DNA of 64,000 nucleotides from JAUMBM01 sp964645715 (GTDB taxonomy: Bacteria; Bacteroidota; Bacteroidia; Chitinophagales; Saprospiraceae). The DNA lies in assembly GCA_964645715.1 (NCBI GenBank), contig CAZYAO010000004.1:62001-126000 (forward strand), written 5' to 3'. The position numbers and the translations under genes are program-made. This document shows, in pieces, positions 18,101-24,692 of this stretch (its first letter is position 1; every line of letters begins with the position of its first letter). The notes under the pieces are model-generated. The model saw only the letters and a list, made by a program, of their open reading frames with translations. It was not told where the DNA came from and did not search any database.

Positions 18101-18135
18101 CCGGCTGGTTTTTTCGAGTAAAAGGTTACTCATAA
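15115..18135 (+). CDS. Exported TPR-CHAT (caspase-like) protein with C-terminal membrane anchor
   Basis: 1006 residues from ATG 15115, which overlaps the aminopeptidase stop. Residues 1-35 resemble a signal peptide (MLSLLQLPAQ). About 40-480 is helical and TPR-like (AQTLLQSSLP, YEEALTVTKQAEAIA, LNNLGAIHGML, FNISNSYYR). About 690-975 is a CHAT domain with the dyad His817 (IIHIDTHAF) and Cys865 (LAVLGFCDSGNG), then GEGLASLAREFYMAGCSNILLSSW. A final hydrophobic helix (LLFLAALITGLLGAGWFF) precedes RVKGYS. CHAT domains are clan CD cysteine proteases related to caspases and separase, and both catalytic residues are kept. The signal peptide and tail helix suggest a periplasmic enzyme held in a membrane. 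It converges on an ECF sigma/membrane TPR pair, a possible target. Confidence 0.88.
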   Translation: MSVSASLSHFCRSLVLRLASAVIMMLSLLQLPAQLSDNLGNIYLAKKLIDEKEYATAQTLLQSSLPVIPPGDAYHQAYARMWLGECLFYEQRYEEALTVTKQAEAIAYRSMDIDTFEHTLFLLNNLGAIHGMLQQEEQQTKYYRLAFERTRKQHKPGSMEWADGYFNISNSYYRRFMTDSCLIYLDSALVIAVNSRNTALESHILRNKSVALARNGDFAEAIRTQIKSLEYNTEPLDIIVGNINLADYFFSIGNYDETVRYIKLSQQHLSRQQRDGSHLELEAIIYTQGCQLYETLNNTAQFADYAGRLLKVATESQNPYLIKVALNYQVRHQLMSANYSQANRTAQRALNTRPADYPEVDAATHQLLAEMYYLTGQYALASSHIQKALSNICTDFGPAASAQLPKVSGISIVDKTLELLALRINVYTSWWKQTGNEAYAQAAENTYQLAEDLFDQRRSKIYHSVSRQVLGSQIRELTQATLGLYYERYEKSHSVSWIEKAWLLMENSRSLLLLEKLHLRDAIKVLPQDKRYEIERLSFQISEVQSYMAKIPPADPDFPRLQRKLADLEGLWTQAMASLSITHPSFFNWMNQRPNTDLAAVMQLMDDDNEQLVSYFDGNRELFAVAIDGGKANFFRVDLPASSTEMIQALRVSINNHSRTAYEQLYELYGLLLKPVLKDNNGSRLAIIPDGPFWLLPFEILLTAPVKPGRNSTLPYLLRTYTVRLMFSYQTALVQQKEQAGRKYAHTILSMAPATTNLKTGRADAPFVTALPGSVTTQQKLSKAFGGRGIFLSGPEATDEAFRRWSGDARIIHIDTHAFLNDQTPDYTWLYFQPGDNNNRASGIISASEIQQLSLRAELAVLGFCDSGNGKLHAGEGLASLAREFYMAGCSNILLSSWELPDKPASYILQRFYDYLFAGMGKAAALRQAKLDYLDGDDEGIQELASHPYYWAGLQLIGDDEPMKMLAIQDVIIPGSDSMPTRLLFLAALITGLLGAGWFFRVKGYS

Positions 18136-18199
18136 CTTATAGTCCAAAGCAATTGTTTCACAAGTACTTGATCGCCTTTTGCGGCAATAAAACACTCGA

Positions 18200-18293
18200 T
18201 TTTTGTGCATCTATCTCATTGTTTTAACAACGAGATAGATGCACAAAAAATAAAAAAAAACGCTCTTTGGCGGCTGTTGCTGTCAAAGAGCGT
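18200..18293. repeat. Palindromes B and A between convergent genes
   Basis: The first hairpin (18200-18249) has an 18-bp stem TTTTTGTGCATCTATCTC plus an inner 5-bp stem and a TT loop. The second (18259-18293) is type A: arm AACGCTCTTTGG, core GGCGGCTGTTGCTGTC, with two wobbles, flanked by an A-run and TTTTTT. Together they form a strong bidirectional terminator between the CHAT gene and the membrane TPR gene. Confidence 0.8.
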
Positions 18294-18382
18294 TTTTTAA
18301 TTGCCCCTTTGTGTAGGTTGATACACTACATCTTGAACGGCCTGCTCTACCGTGGAGGATCACCCGCTTAGCGAGCACCCGT

Positions 18383-19120
18383 TTACAACTTTTTCTTGTT
18401 GATTAACGCAAGCAACTGTGCAGCTTCTGAGGGTAACTTGCCTGAAGCCGTATGTAGCGAGTCGAGCAAATTCACCGCCGCGGCCTGTCGGTCGGTGCGC
18501 AAATACACCCAAGCCAGTAAATAAGATGCCTGATCGGCTATAGCCCACTCTACATCCTCGTCTGCTGCCAATGAGCGCAATACATCTTCTGCTTGCAAGG
18601 GCTGTGTCAGCAGTAGTGAATGACCTAGATACAGGCGTACCTCCTTCGCTTCAGGATGCTGCTGCCAATACTGTTCAAATTTCATGGCTGCAACTGCAAA
18701 ATCCCCCTCTTCATATGACTTAAGGCCGTCTGCCAATAACTGACTTCCCTCCTCTGTCAGGGTAGCATTGCGAACCGTACCCAGCGGAGTAGTAGACAGC
18801 GGTTGCACAAGTCTTTCCTCCAGCTGCTGTAAAGCTACCGCTGTAGTAGGAGCAGCAACTGGCATCAGCCACCAGGTTACCAACAGCAGCGCCAGCATTG
18901 CAAATACCAGTGAAGCCGTACGGCTGATGCGGATGCCCAAGTTGCGGTGCCAGCGCGCCGAGACACGACCATCCAACTCCCTTAAATCTTTTTGTATATT
19001 ACGCCTGCGTTGAAGTCCACTTATAGCAAGTCGGTCAAACTCATCCCCGGCAGAAGAATCTGCAGATTGCAGGGAATTGAGTATCTTTTTTCTCGGTGAT
19101 GTCTGATCAAAATTCGTCAT
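18383..19120 (-). CDS. Single-pass membrane TPR protein, candidate anti-sigma/sensor partner
   Basis: 245 residues. Residues 1-65 are polar and basic and predicted cytosolic (KKILNSLQSADSSAGDEFDR, LQRRRNIQKDLRELD). One helix at about 69-90 (LVFAMLALLLVTWWLMPVAA) is followed by a periplasmic part with helical TPR-like repeats (LADGLKSYEEGDFAVAAMKF, KEVRLYLGHSLLL, ASYLLAWVYLRTDRQAAAV). Its start overlaps the end of the ECF sigma gene by 14 nt, so the two are translated together. The topology is that of a membrane anti-sigma factor, although no canonical zinc-finger or RsiW motif is visible. It converges on the CHAT gene. The anti-sigma role is inference. Confidence 0.8.
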   Translation of the reverse strand: MTNFDQTSPRKKILNSLQSADSSAGDEFDRLAISGLQRRRNIQKDLRELDGRVSARWHRNLGIRISRTASLVFAMLALLLVTWWLMPVAAPTTAVALQQLEERLVQPLSTTPLGTVRNATLTEEGSQLLADGLKSYEEGDFAVAAMKFEQYWQQHPEAKEVRLYLGHSLLLTQPLQAEDVLRSLAADEDVEWAIADQASYLLAWVYLRTDRQAAAVNLLDSLHTASGKLPSEAAQLLALINKKKL

Positions 19121-19709
19121 TAGCAGAGTCTTTTAATGCGTTAATAAAAAGGCGTCGTAAATTCCGTCTTCCATTCTGAATGTAGCTTCTTACCAAGCCG
19201 GTGTCAAATCCAGTAATTGCCGCTATCTCCTGATAGGTTTTGTCTTCAAAATAAAATAAGGTCAGGCAAGTTTCCTGTCTTCCGTCAAGTGCTGTCAGAA
19301 GACTTGTAAGGAGTTCAATTCTATCCTCCTCACGTTCATAAAGAGAAAAAACCAAGTCATTTTGCACAGCTCCCCCCTCAATATTTTCAGTAATTTCGAC
19401 GAATAAATGGCGGTATCGACCATTTTTTTTCAAATGTTGAAGGCAATGGTTTTTGGAGATGATGAAGAGCCAATTTTTAAAATTTCTGATTTCTCGTTTA
19501 GGAATTTCTTCGATGGCCAATGCAAAAACATCCATGACTGCATCGAGTGCATCCTGTTGATGATGGAGATAATACTGGCATACACCAAGCACGTGCGCAG
19601 CGTAGCGCTGGAAGAGCGCAGCAGCAGCCCGGTTGTCCTGCGAATCTCTGATTCGTTTCAGGAGAATCTCATCGGGTTCCTCACTGTGATTGTGTTTAGA
19701 AAATAGCAT
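19107..19709 (-). CDS. ECF-type RNA polymerase sigma factor
   Basis: 200 residues. The region 2-like part is LLKRIRDSQDNRAAAALFQRYAAHVLGVCQYYLHHQQDALDAVMDVF followed by FKNWLFIISKNHCLQHLKK. Region 4 is LLTALDGRQETCLTLFYFEDKTYQEIAAITGFDTGLVRSYIQNGRRNLRRL, with a helix-turn-helix. It directs RNA polymerase to a specific regulon. It overlaps its membrane partner by 14 nt. Upstream lie two 32-bp direct repeats (19729 and 19795), candidates for autoregulation. The final residues are KDSANDEF. Confidence 0.92.
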   Translation of the reverse strand: MLFSKHNHSEEPDEILLKRIRDSQDNRAAAALFQRYAAHVLGVCQYYLHHQQDALDAVMDVFALAIEEIPKREIRNFKNWLFIISKNHCLQHLKKNGRYRHLFVEITENIEGGAVQNDLVFSLYEREEDRIELLTSLLTALDGRQETCLTLFYFEDKTYQEIAAITGFDTGLVRSYIQNGRRNLRRLFINALKDSANDEF

Positions 19710-19728
19710 TTACTAAGGTGGATTTCCT

Positions 19729-19826
19729 GGTTTCAACAATGCGAAAACAGCAGATGTTTAAAGCCTTTTTGAGCCTTCTTGGTGCAATAATCGCGATTTC
19801 AACAACACGAAAATGGCAAATGTTTA
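19729..19826. promoter_or_regulatory. Pair of 32-bp direct repeats upstream of the ECF sigma gene
   Basis: Two copies start 66 bp apart: 19729-19760 and 19795-19826, identical at 26 of 32 positions by eye. The shared blocks are TTTCAACAA, CGAAAA and ATGTTTA. In the orientation of the sigma gene they read TAAACATyTGC...TTGTTGAAA. They occupy the space between the GT39 stop and the sigma start, where the sigma promoter must lie. Roles as operators or as tandem ECF promoters are inference. Confidence 0.6.
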
Positions 19827-19936
19827 CGCCTCCTGCTGACAATCTGTATGGTTTACCTTCATACAGTCACAGCCAATCACTCTTACAGGGTACTCCATCT
19901 TCTCATGTACGCACGGCAACAAGCTGTCCTGACTGC

Positions 19937-21616
19937 TCAGGGATCTCTTCTAAAGAAGACAAACCCATTCTTCTCGTACAAGCGTACGAAGCCAGGACGA
20001 CCAGTTAGTTCTTCGGCCTTATGTATCTTGGTTGCAATATACACAGGTCTGTCAATAGCTCCTTCAATAAGCCAGTCTTTTTGATAAGCAGAAGGATTTA
20101 ATCCTTCTTTCTTTGCCGCATAAAACAAATGTGCATAAGATTTATAGCCAAACGTAGTAGCATAGGCATCTTCGTCTGCAACGCGCTCGAAAAATTCTAT
20201 CGCCGCCCGCTGAGAGTAAGTTTCAATTTTTCCTATAAAAAGCCCGAGGCACAACCACAGAAAAATCAGCATTCCGCCAAGCAGCACAGACATACCCGCC
20301 CGCCAGCGGGCAGAAGCCAGCAGGCGGGTGGCAACTGCCAGTACTGCCAGCAGAACGATGCCCGCTATCATTTCAGCACCAGTCCAGACTACCGTCGCTT
20401 CAAGGTTGCCCTTCGCAAAAGGATCCTTCACCAGGTGTTGCCAGGAAGCAATACTCTTACCCAGCCAAGGGAGAAGGAGCGTAATGATTATATAAATGCC
20501 CCCTACCATCCAAAGTCCTGCCCGCAACCACGGCCCTGCGGCCTGCTTTTTCCCCCATGCACGATCGATTGACTCGGCAGCGAGGTAGGTCAGGGGGAAG
20601 TAGGCTAAGGAAGAATAATGCACAATCTTAGACTGCACAATCGAGAACAAAATGACCACGGTCCAAAACAGAAAAATCATCCAACGCCGAAAATCTATGC
20701 GATAGGCAGGCTCATCCGTCTCGTTAAAACGACCCGAAAATGCCCGGATAGCAAAAATGGATGCAGGAAAACACCCAATCAGCAAGACGACCGGATGAAA
20801 GCCGGGAAAGCCTTTGTGTCCGGCATCCGGCGTACTGAACAGCCGCCACTGGTAGCGAATGAACTCAGATACAAAAAAAGGACCGTTGCGACTCGTTTCC
20901 CACCCAAACCAAGCCAGGGTAACCAGCCCGGCAAAGGCAGTAAACCATATAAAATGTGGTATCCTAATATACAACTGCCCGCGTTTGTAAACCCAGTATA
21001 CACCCAGGGTGAGCACTGCCAGCAGATAGGCCACCTGTCCTTTGGTCAGCATCGCAAAGCCAATATACAGGCCGGCAAGCGCAAATAAATGCCAGTCTGA
21101 TTTGTGCTCGGGCAGGTACTCCCCGCCTGTACTACGCCAGTAACCCCTGATAAAATAATACAGCCCCAGAAAAATAAACAAATTGAATACGGGGTCAATA
21201 ATCCCGGACTTGAAGTAAAGGAACGGAAGTACGGAGCATCCATAGACAGCCGCCCAAATAATCCCCAGCCTGAGTCCGCCCAGCCGACGGCCGATATGCA
21301 GCAACAGCAGCAAGGTGACAACGCCTGTAAGGGCGTTGGGAAGACGAGCAGCATACTCTCCTACTCCCAACAGCTGCATGGCAATCGCCTGCAGCCAGAA
21401 AAAGAAGGGAGGTTTTTCCCAAAAAGGCTGAAAATCAATGTACACACGGGCATACTCTCCAGTCAGCAACATCTCTCTGCTAATCTCGGCAAAATTGATT
21501 TCATCCCAGTCAAACAGATGTAACCCGCCCAAAAAAGGAAGGTACATGAGCGCTGCCGCAGCCACTACTACTGCTGAATAAAACCCGATCGAACGCTGTT
21601 GCGCTTTTTCCATCAT
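19937..21616 (-). CDS. GT39/ArnT-like polytopic glycosyltransferase
   Basis: 559 residues from ATG 21616; a TTG at 21622 is also in frame. The first periplasmic loop carries FDWDEINFAEISREMLLTGEY, matching the catalytic acidic motif of ArnT and PMT enzymes (DE..YAEISREM), followed by FQPFWEKPPFFFWLQA. About eleven to twelve hydrophobic helices are visible, then a periplasmic C-terminal domain. Such enzymes move a sugar from polyprenyl phosphate to lipid A, protein or another acceptor on the outer side of the membrane. It lies 30 bp after the VCBS lipoprotein gene in the same direction. Confidence 0.88.
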   Translation of the reverse strand: MMEKAQQRSIGFYSAVVVAAAALMYLPFLGGLHLFDWDEINFAEISREMLLTGEYARVYIDFQPFWEKPPFFFWLQAIAMQLLGVGEYAARLPNALTGVVTLLLLLHIGRRLGGLRLGIIWAAVYGCSVLPFLYFKSGIIDPVFNLFIFLGLYYFIRGYWRSTGGEYLPEHKSDWHLFALAGLYIGFAMLTKGQVAYLLAVLTLGVYWVYKRGQLYIRIPHFIWFTAFAGLVTLAWFGWETSRNGPFFVSEFIRYQWRLFSTPDAGHKGFPGFHPVVLLIGCFPASIFAIRAFSGRFNETDEPAYRIDFRRWMIFLFWTVVILFSIVQSKIVHYSSLAYFPLTYLAAESIDRAWGKKQAAGPWLRAGLWMVGGIYIIITLLLPWLGKSIASWQHLVKDPFAKGNLEATVVWTGAEMIAGIVLLAVLAVATRLLASARWRAGMSVLLGGMLIFLWLCLGLFIGKIETYSQRAAIEFFERVADEDAYATTFGYKSYAHLFYAAKKEGLNPSAYQKDWLIEGAIDRPVYIATKIHKAEELTGRPGFVRLYEKNGFVFFRRDP

Positions 21617-21646
21617 ACCCAAAAATATCGTTGTAGGTTGTTCAAT

Positions 21647-24637
21647 TTAGTTGGGGTCTTCAGATTCAGGCTGGTTAATACGAAGCATGACCGGCGTGTC
21701 ATTGTTGCGCACCAGCAATATTGCTTCACCGCCCTCACCGACCCGAATCCTCGCTGAGCGACGTACCTGACCAGTAACCATCAGGCCCGATTGCTGCATA
21801 CTTACAGCCCTCAGCTTTCCGCTACCAGCATTTTGCAGCACCAAACCATAAGACGAGTCGTAACGCCCCATCTGTATGTTGTTGTCATAAAAATTGCCAA
21901 AAACAGCGAGATCCTGCCTGCCATCACCATCAAAATCAAAGGGCTGTACAGTAGTGAGCGTACTCCACTGTGCCTGATATGGCAACTCATGTATAGTAAA
22001 CATCCCGTTACCTTTATTTTCTACCCAAACTGACCGCAGCTGCGTAACCTCATATAATTTGGCAGCTTTCAATTTAGCAGGATCGATAACCTCATCAAGA
22101 TCGGCGTTGGCAAAGTCATTGTATTTGAGATACTTCTTTTTAAGACTTATCATCTGGCTGACCACCTCATCACGTGTGGCAAAGAGGTACTCCTTTCCCT
22201 GTAAGTAGTGAGTCAACAATTGCTCTGCCTGTCCGTTATCATCAAAATCCCCCAAGTACATGCGCACTGGCTCCTCTTCGCTCGCCATCAGCTTGGAGTT
22301 GAGTCCCAGATTGCCAGCGACAAAGTCCAGATCCCCATCGCCATCCATGTCAACCGTCGTGATGCTGTTCCACCAGCCTTTTGCTGTCTCCAAACCGGTC
22401 TTCTCAGACTGCCGAAGCCCCTTGCCATCGTTAAGAAACACCTTGATGGCATCCCATTCCGAAGCCAAGACCAAATCAGGACGTTTATCACCGTTGAGAT
22501 CAGCCCAACTTCCTCCCCTGACCATACCTGCCTGTCTGATTTCTTTGGCATACGTATCGGTGACATCCCTGAAATTACCCTTCCCGTCATTCTGCAGCAG
22601 ATAGCTATCGGGGATCTTACCATAGGCCCAGGTAAGTGCGCGGGCACCTACAAACACATCCAGATCGCCATCGCCATCAAAATCGGCAGGAAGCACACAC
22701 GAAGCCGTGAGTCTAATATTGCCGACAGCCGCTGCATCACGGGAAAAATTACCTTTGCCATCGTTGCGGTATAGCCGCAAGTCATTGGCCGGATGATTGT
22801 TTTGAAATTCATTACCGCCGCTGCCAACCATGAGATCCTGATGACCATCCCCATCTATGTCAAAAAAAGCAGCCGCAACATCCTCATTAAGGCTGTCAAG
22901 CGCAAAAGCAGCCGTTGGCTTTTGTAAAAATGAACCGTTGGCTTGCTGTAGCCACAAGCTGCCTGCCTGCCATTTTGCCCCACCAATATATACATCTTCG
23001 AGTCCGTCACCGTCAACATCTGCTACGGCCAGTGCAGGCCCTTCAGCAGAAACCATAAATGGNNNNNNNNNNNNNNNNNNNNNNNNNNNNNNNNNNNNNN
23101 NNNNNNNNNNNNNNNNNNNNNNNNNNNNNNNNNNNNNNNNNNNNNNNNNNNNNNNNNNNNNNGCTGTGCCATTGGAATAACTAATATCCGAAAATCCCCA
23201 GGCTTGAGCCATATTCGTAAACCTCAGCTGTCCGTCATTGCGATAAGCATAATTGGGCAGCTTAATTTTGGGCATTAGCTCGGTGATTTTCAGATCTTTC
23301 TCGGTAATATCTTCATAATGAAGCCGCATCTGAAGATCATCGTCCGACATAAAGTTGATGTAGTCCATGTCATTAGATCTTCCGAGGATACCGTTGGCAA
23401 TGAATATATCCTGCCAGCTGTCATTGTCCATATCCATGAACAGGGCTGACCAACTCCAGTCGGTCGCATGGATGCCAGAAAATATTCCCGTCTCACTAAA
23501 ACGCACGCCCTTATCATCGCCTGGTAAAGGACCCTGATTAATTTGTAAGGTATTGCGGGCATACTGCGGATAATAGCCCGTATTGAGTTTCATATTAAAA
23601 ATATCAAGCGGATCCTCTGCTGCTGCTGCCTTCAGGATAATAGGATCTTCAGGCAGCATATCCAGTGAAACCAATTCCGGATAACCATCACCCGTGATAT
23701 CCGCCAGATCATTGCCCATGGAAAAACGGCTGGTGTAGCGGATGCTCTCACGCATAACGTCGCGGAAAGTGCCGTCGCCATTATTCAGGTAGAGATAATC
23801 GTCTTCGTGAAAATCATTGCCAATATAGATATCCGGCCAACCATCGAGGTTGATATCGCCCACTGCAATCCCCAGGCCATACCCCAGCGCATTACACTGA
23901 ATACCCGCGTCCTCTGTCACATCCACAAACACATCACCGTCATTGCGCATCAGGCGATCACCAGCGGTAGGATGGCGTTTACCTTCGTAAGCCTTTTTGT
24001 CTCCAAAGGTGCCATTTTGGTGTACAGAATGGTTAAGCTGGTACATATCCAGATCCCCGTCAAGATCGTAATCAAAAAAAGCTGCCTGGGTAGAAAACCC
24101 AACCAAATCCAGCCCATACTGATCTGCCCGGTTTTCAAAAACAGGAACTCCCTTTTCATCAGTCCCCAGATTAATGTAGAGCTGATTTTTTCCCCGGAAG
24201 CCGATATAATCACCTAATTGTGAAACATAAATATCGAGCAGACCATCTCCGTTGACATCTGCCATAGTGACCCCCGTTTTCCAACCCTGATCCCCCCCTA
24301 CACCTGCCTGCTCAGTGATATCTTCGAATCTAAAGTCACCCCTGTTCAGGTACAGCTTGTTGGCTGTCTGATTGGCCGTAAAATATACATCAGGAAGGTC
24401 ATCTCCGTTGACATCTCCTACTGCTACCCCGCCGCCATTAAAAAAGTACAGATAATTAAAAATATTGATCTCCGGAGAAGCTGTCAGTTCGTTGCGGAAA
24501 GTTATGCCCGTTTCAGAAGATGGCATTTTCTCGTAGCGCGGAGTTTCAGCGGTATTACAGCCGGCCGCAAGAAACAACAGGCTCATAAGCCCCGACAGCG
24601 GGCGCCAGTAACCTGCAGAAAAGCTGAAAGAGTGCAT
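21647..24637 (-). CDS. FG-GAP/VCBS-repeat surface lipoprotein, CRTAC1-like (interrupted by assembly gap)
   Basis: The start ATG 24637 gives a lipoprotein signal MHSFSFSAGYWRPLSG followed by LLFLAAGC. About twelve calcium-binding repeats of the form DxNGDGxxD are visible, for example DVNGDGLLDIYV, DYDLDGDLDMYQ, DINLDGWPDIYI, DIDGDGHQDLMV and DFDGDGDLDVFV. These form a beta-propeller, and the family is CRTAC1/ASPIC-UnbV. A 100-N gap (23063-23162) replaces the middle. The intact neighbour has about 175 residues there, against 34 placeholders, so roughly 420 bp of real sequence is missing. The frame across the gap is therefore not informative. Surface-exposed binding protein tied to SusC/SusD is an inference. 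Confidence 0.9.
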   Translation of the reverse strand: MHSFSFSAGYWRPLSGLMSLLFLAAGCNTAETPRYEKMPSSETGITFRNELTASPEINIFNYLYFFNGGGVAVGDVNGDDLPDVYFTANQTANKLYLNRGDFRFEDITEQAGVGGDQGWKTGVTMADVNGDGLLDIYVSQLGDYIGFRGKNQLYINLGTDEKGVPVFENRADQYGLDLVGFSTQAAFFDYDLDGDLDMYQLNHSVHQNGTFGDKKAYEGKRHPTAGDRLMRNDGDVFVDVTEDAGIQCNALGYGLGIAVGDINLDGWPDIYIGNDFHEDDYLYLNNGDGTFRDVMRESIRYTSRFSMGNDLADITGDGYPELVSLDMLPEDPIILKAAAAEDPLDIFNMKLNTGYYPQYARNTLQINQGPLPGDDKGVRFSETGIFSGIHATDWSWSALFMDMDNDSWQDIFIANGILGRSNDMDYINFMSDDDLQMRLHYEDITEKDLKITELMPKIKLPNYAYRNDGQLRFTNMAQAWGFSDISYSNGTXXXXXXXXXXXXXXXXXXXXXXXXXXXXXXXXXXPFMVSAEGPALAVADVDGDGLEDVYIGGAKWQAGSLWLQQANGSFLQKPTAAFALDSLNEDVAAAFFDIDGDGHQDLMVGSGGNEFQNNHPANDLRLYRNDGKGNFSRDAAAVGNIRLTASCVLPADFDGDGDLDVFVGARALTWAYGKIPDSYLLQNDGKGNFRDVTDTYAKEIRQAGMVRGGSWADLNGDKRPDLVLASEWDAIKVFLNDGKGLRQSEKTGLETAKGWWNSITTVDMDGDGDLDFVAGNLGLNSKLMASEEEPVRMYLGDFDDNGQAEQLLTHYLQGKEYLFATRDEVVSQMISLKKKYLKYNDFANADLDEVIDPAKLKAAKLYEVTQLRSVWVENKGNGMFTIHELPYQAQWSTLTTVQPFDFDGDGRQDLAVFGNFYDNNIQMGRYDSSYGLVLQNAGSGKLRAVSMQQSGLMVTGQVRRSARIRVGEGGEAILLVRNNDTPVMLRINQPESEDPN
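23063..23162. other. Assembly gap (100 N) inside the first VCBS gene
   Basis: Exactly 100 N, the conventional placeholder for unknown length. Comparison with the paralogue at 24693-28055 indicates that more than 100 bp is missing. Confidence 0.98.
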
Positions 24638-24664
24638 TGTGTCGTTGATTTTTTGTTTCAGTAG

Positions 24665-24672
24665 CAAATATA
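24665..24672 (-). promoter_or_regulatory. -7 box of the first VCBS lipoprotein gene
   Basis: The plus-strand CAAATATA reads TATATTTG on the minus strand, 27 nt upstream of the ATG at 24637. The gene can therefore be transcribed separately from its upstream neighbour. Confidence 0.6.
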
Positions 24673-24692
24673 TTGCTGTTGATTACCCATAA

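Noticed and set aside
21613..21627. TATTTTTG (minus strand, 21620-21627) as the promoter of the GT39 gene
   Set aside because: It would place transcription start on the start codon. The gene may instead be read from the upstream lipoprotein promoter, so the match was not listed.
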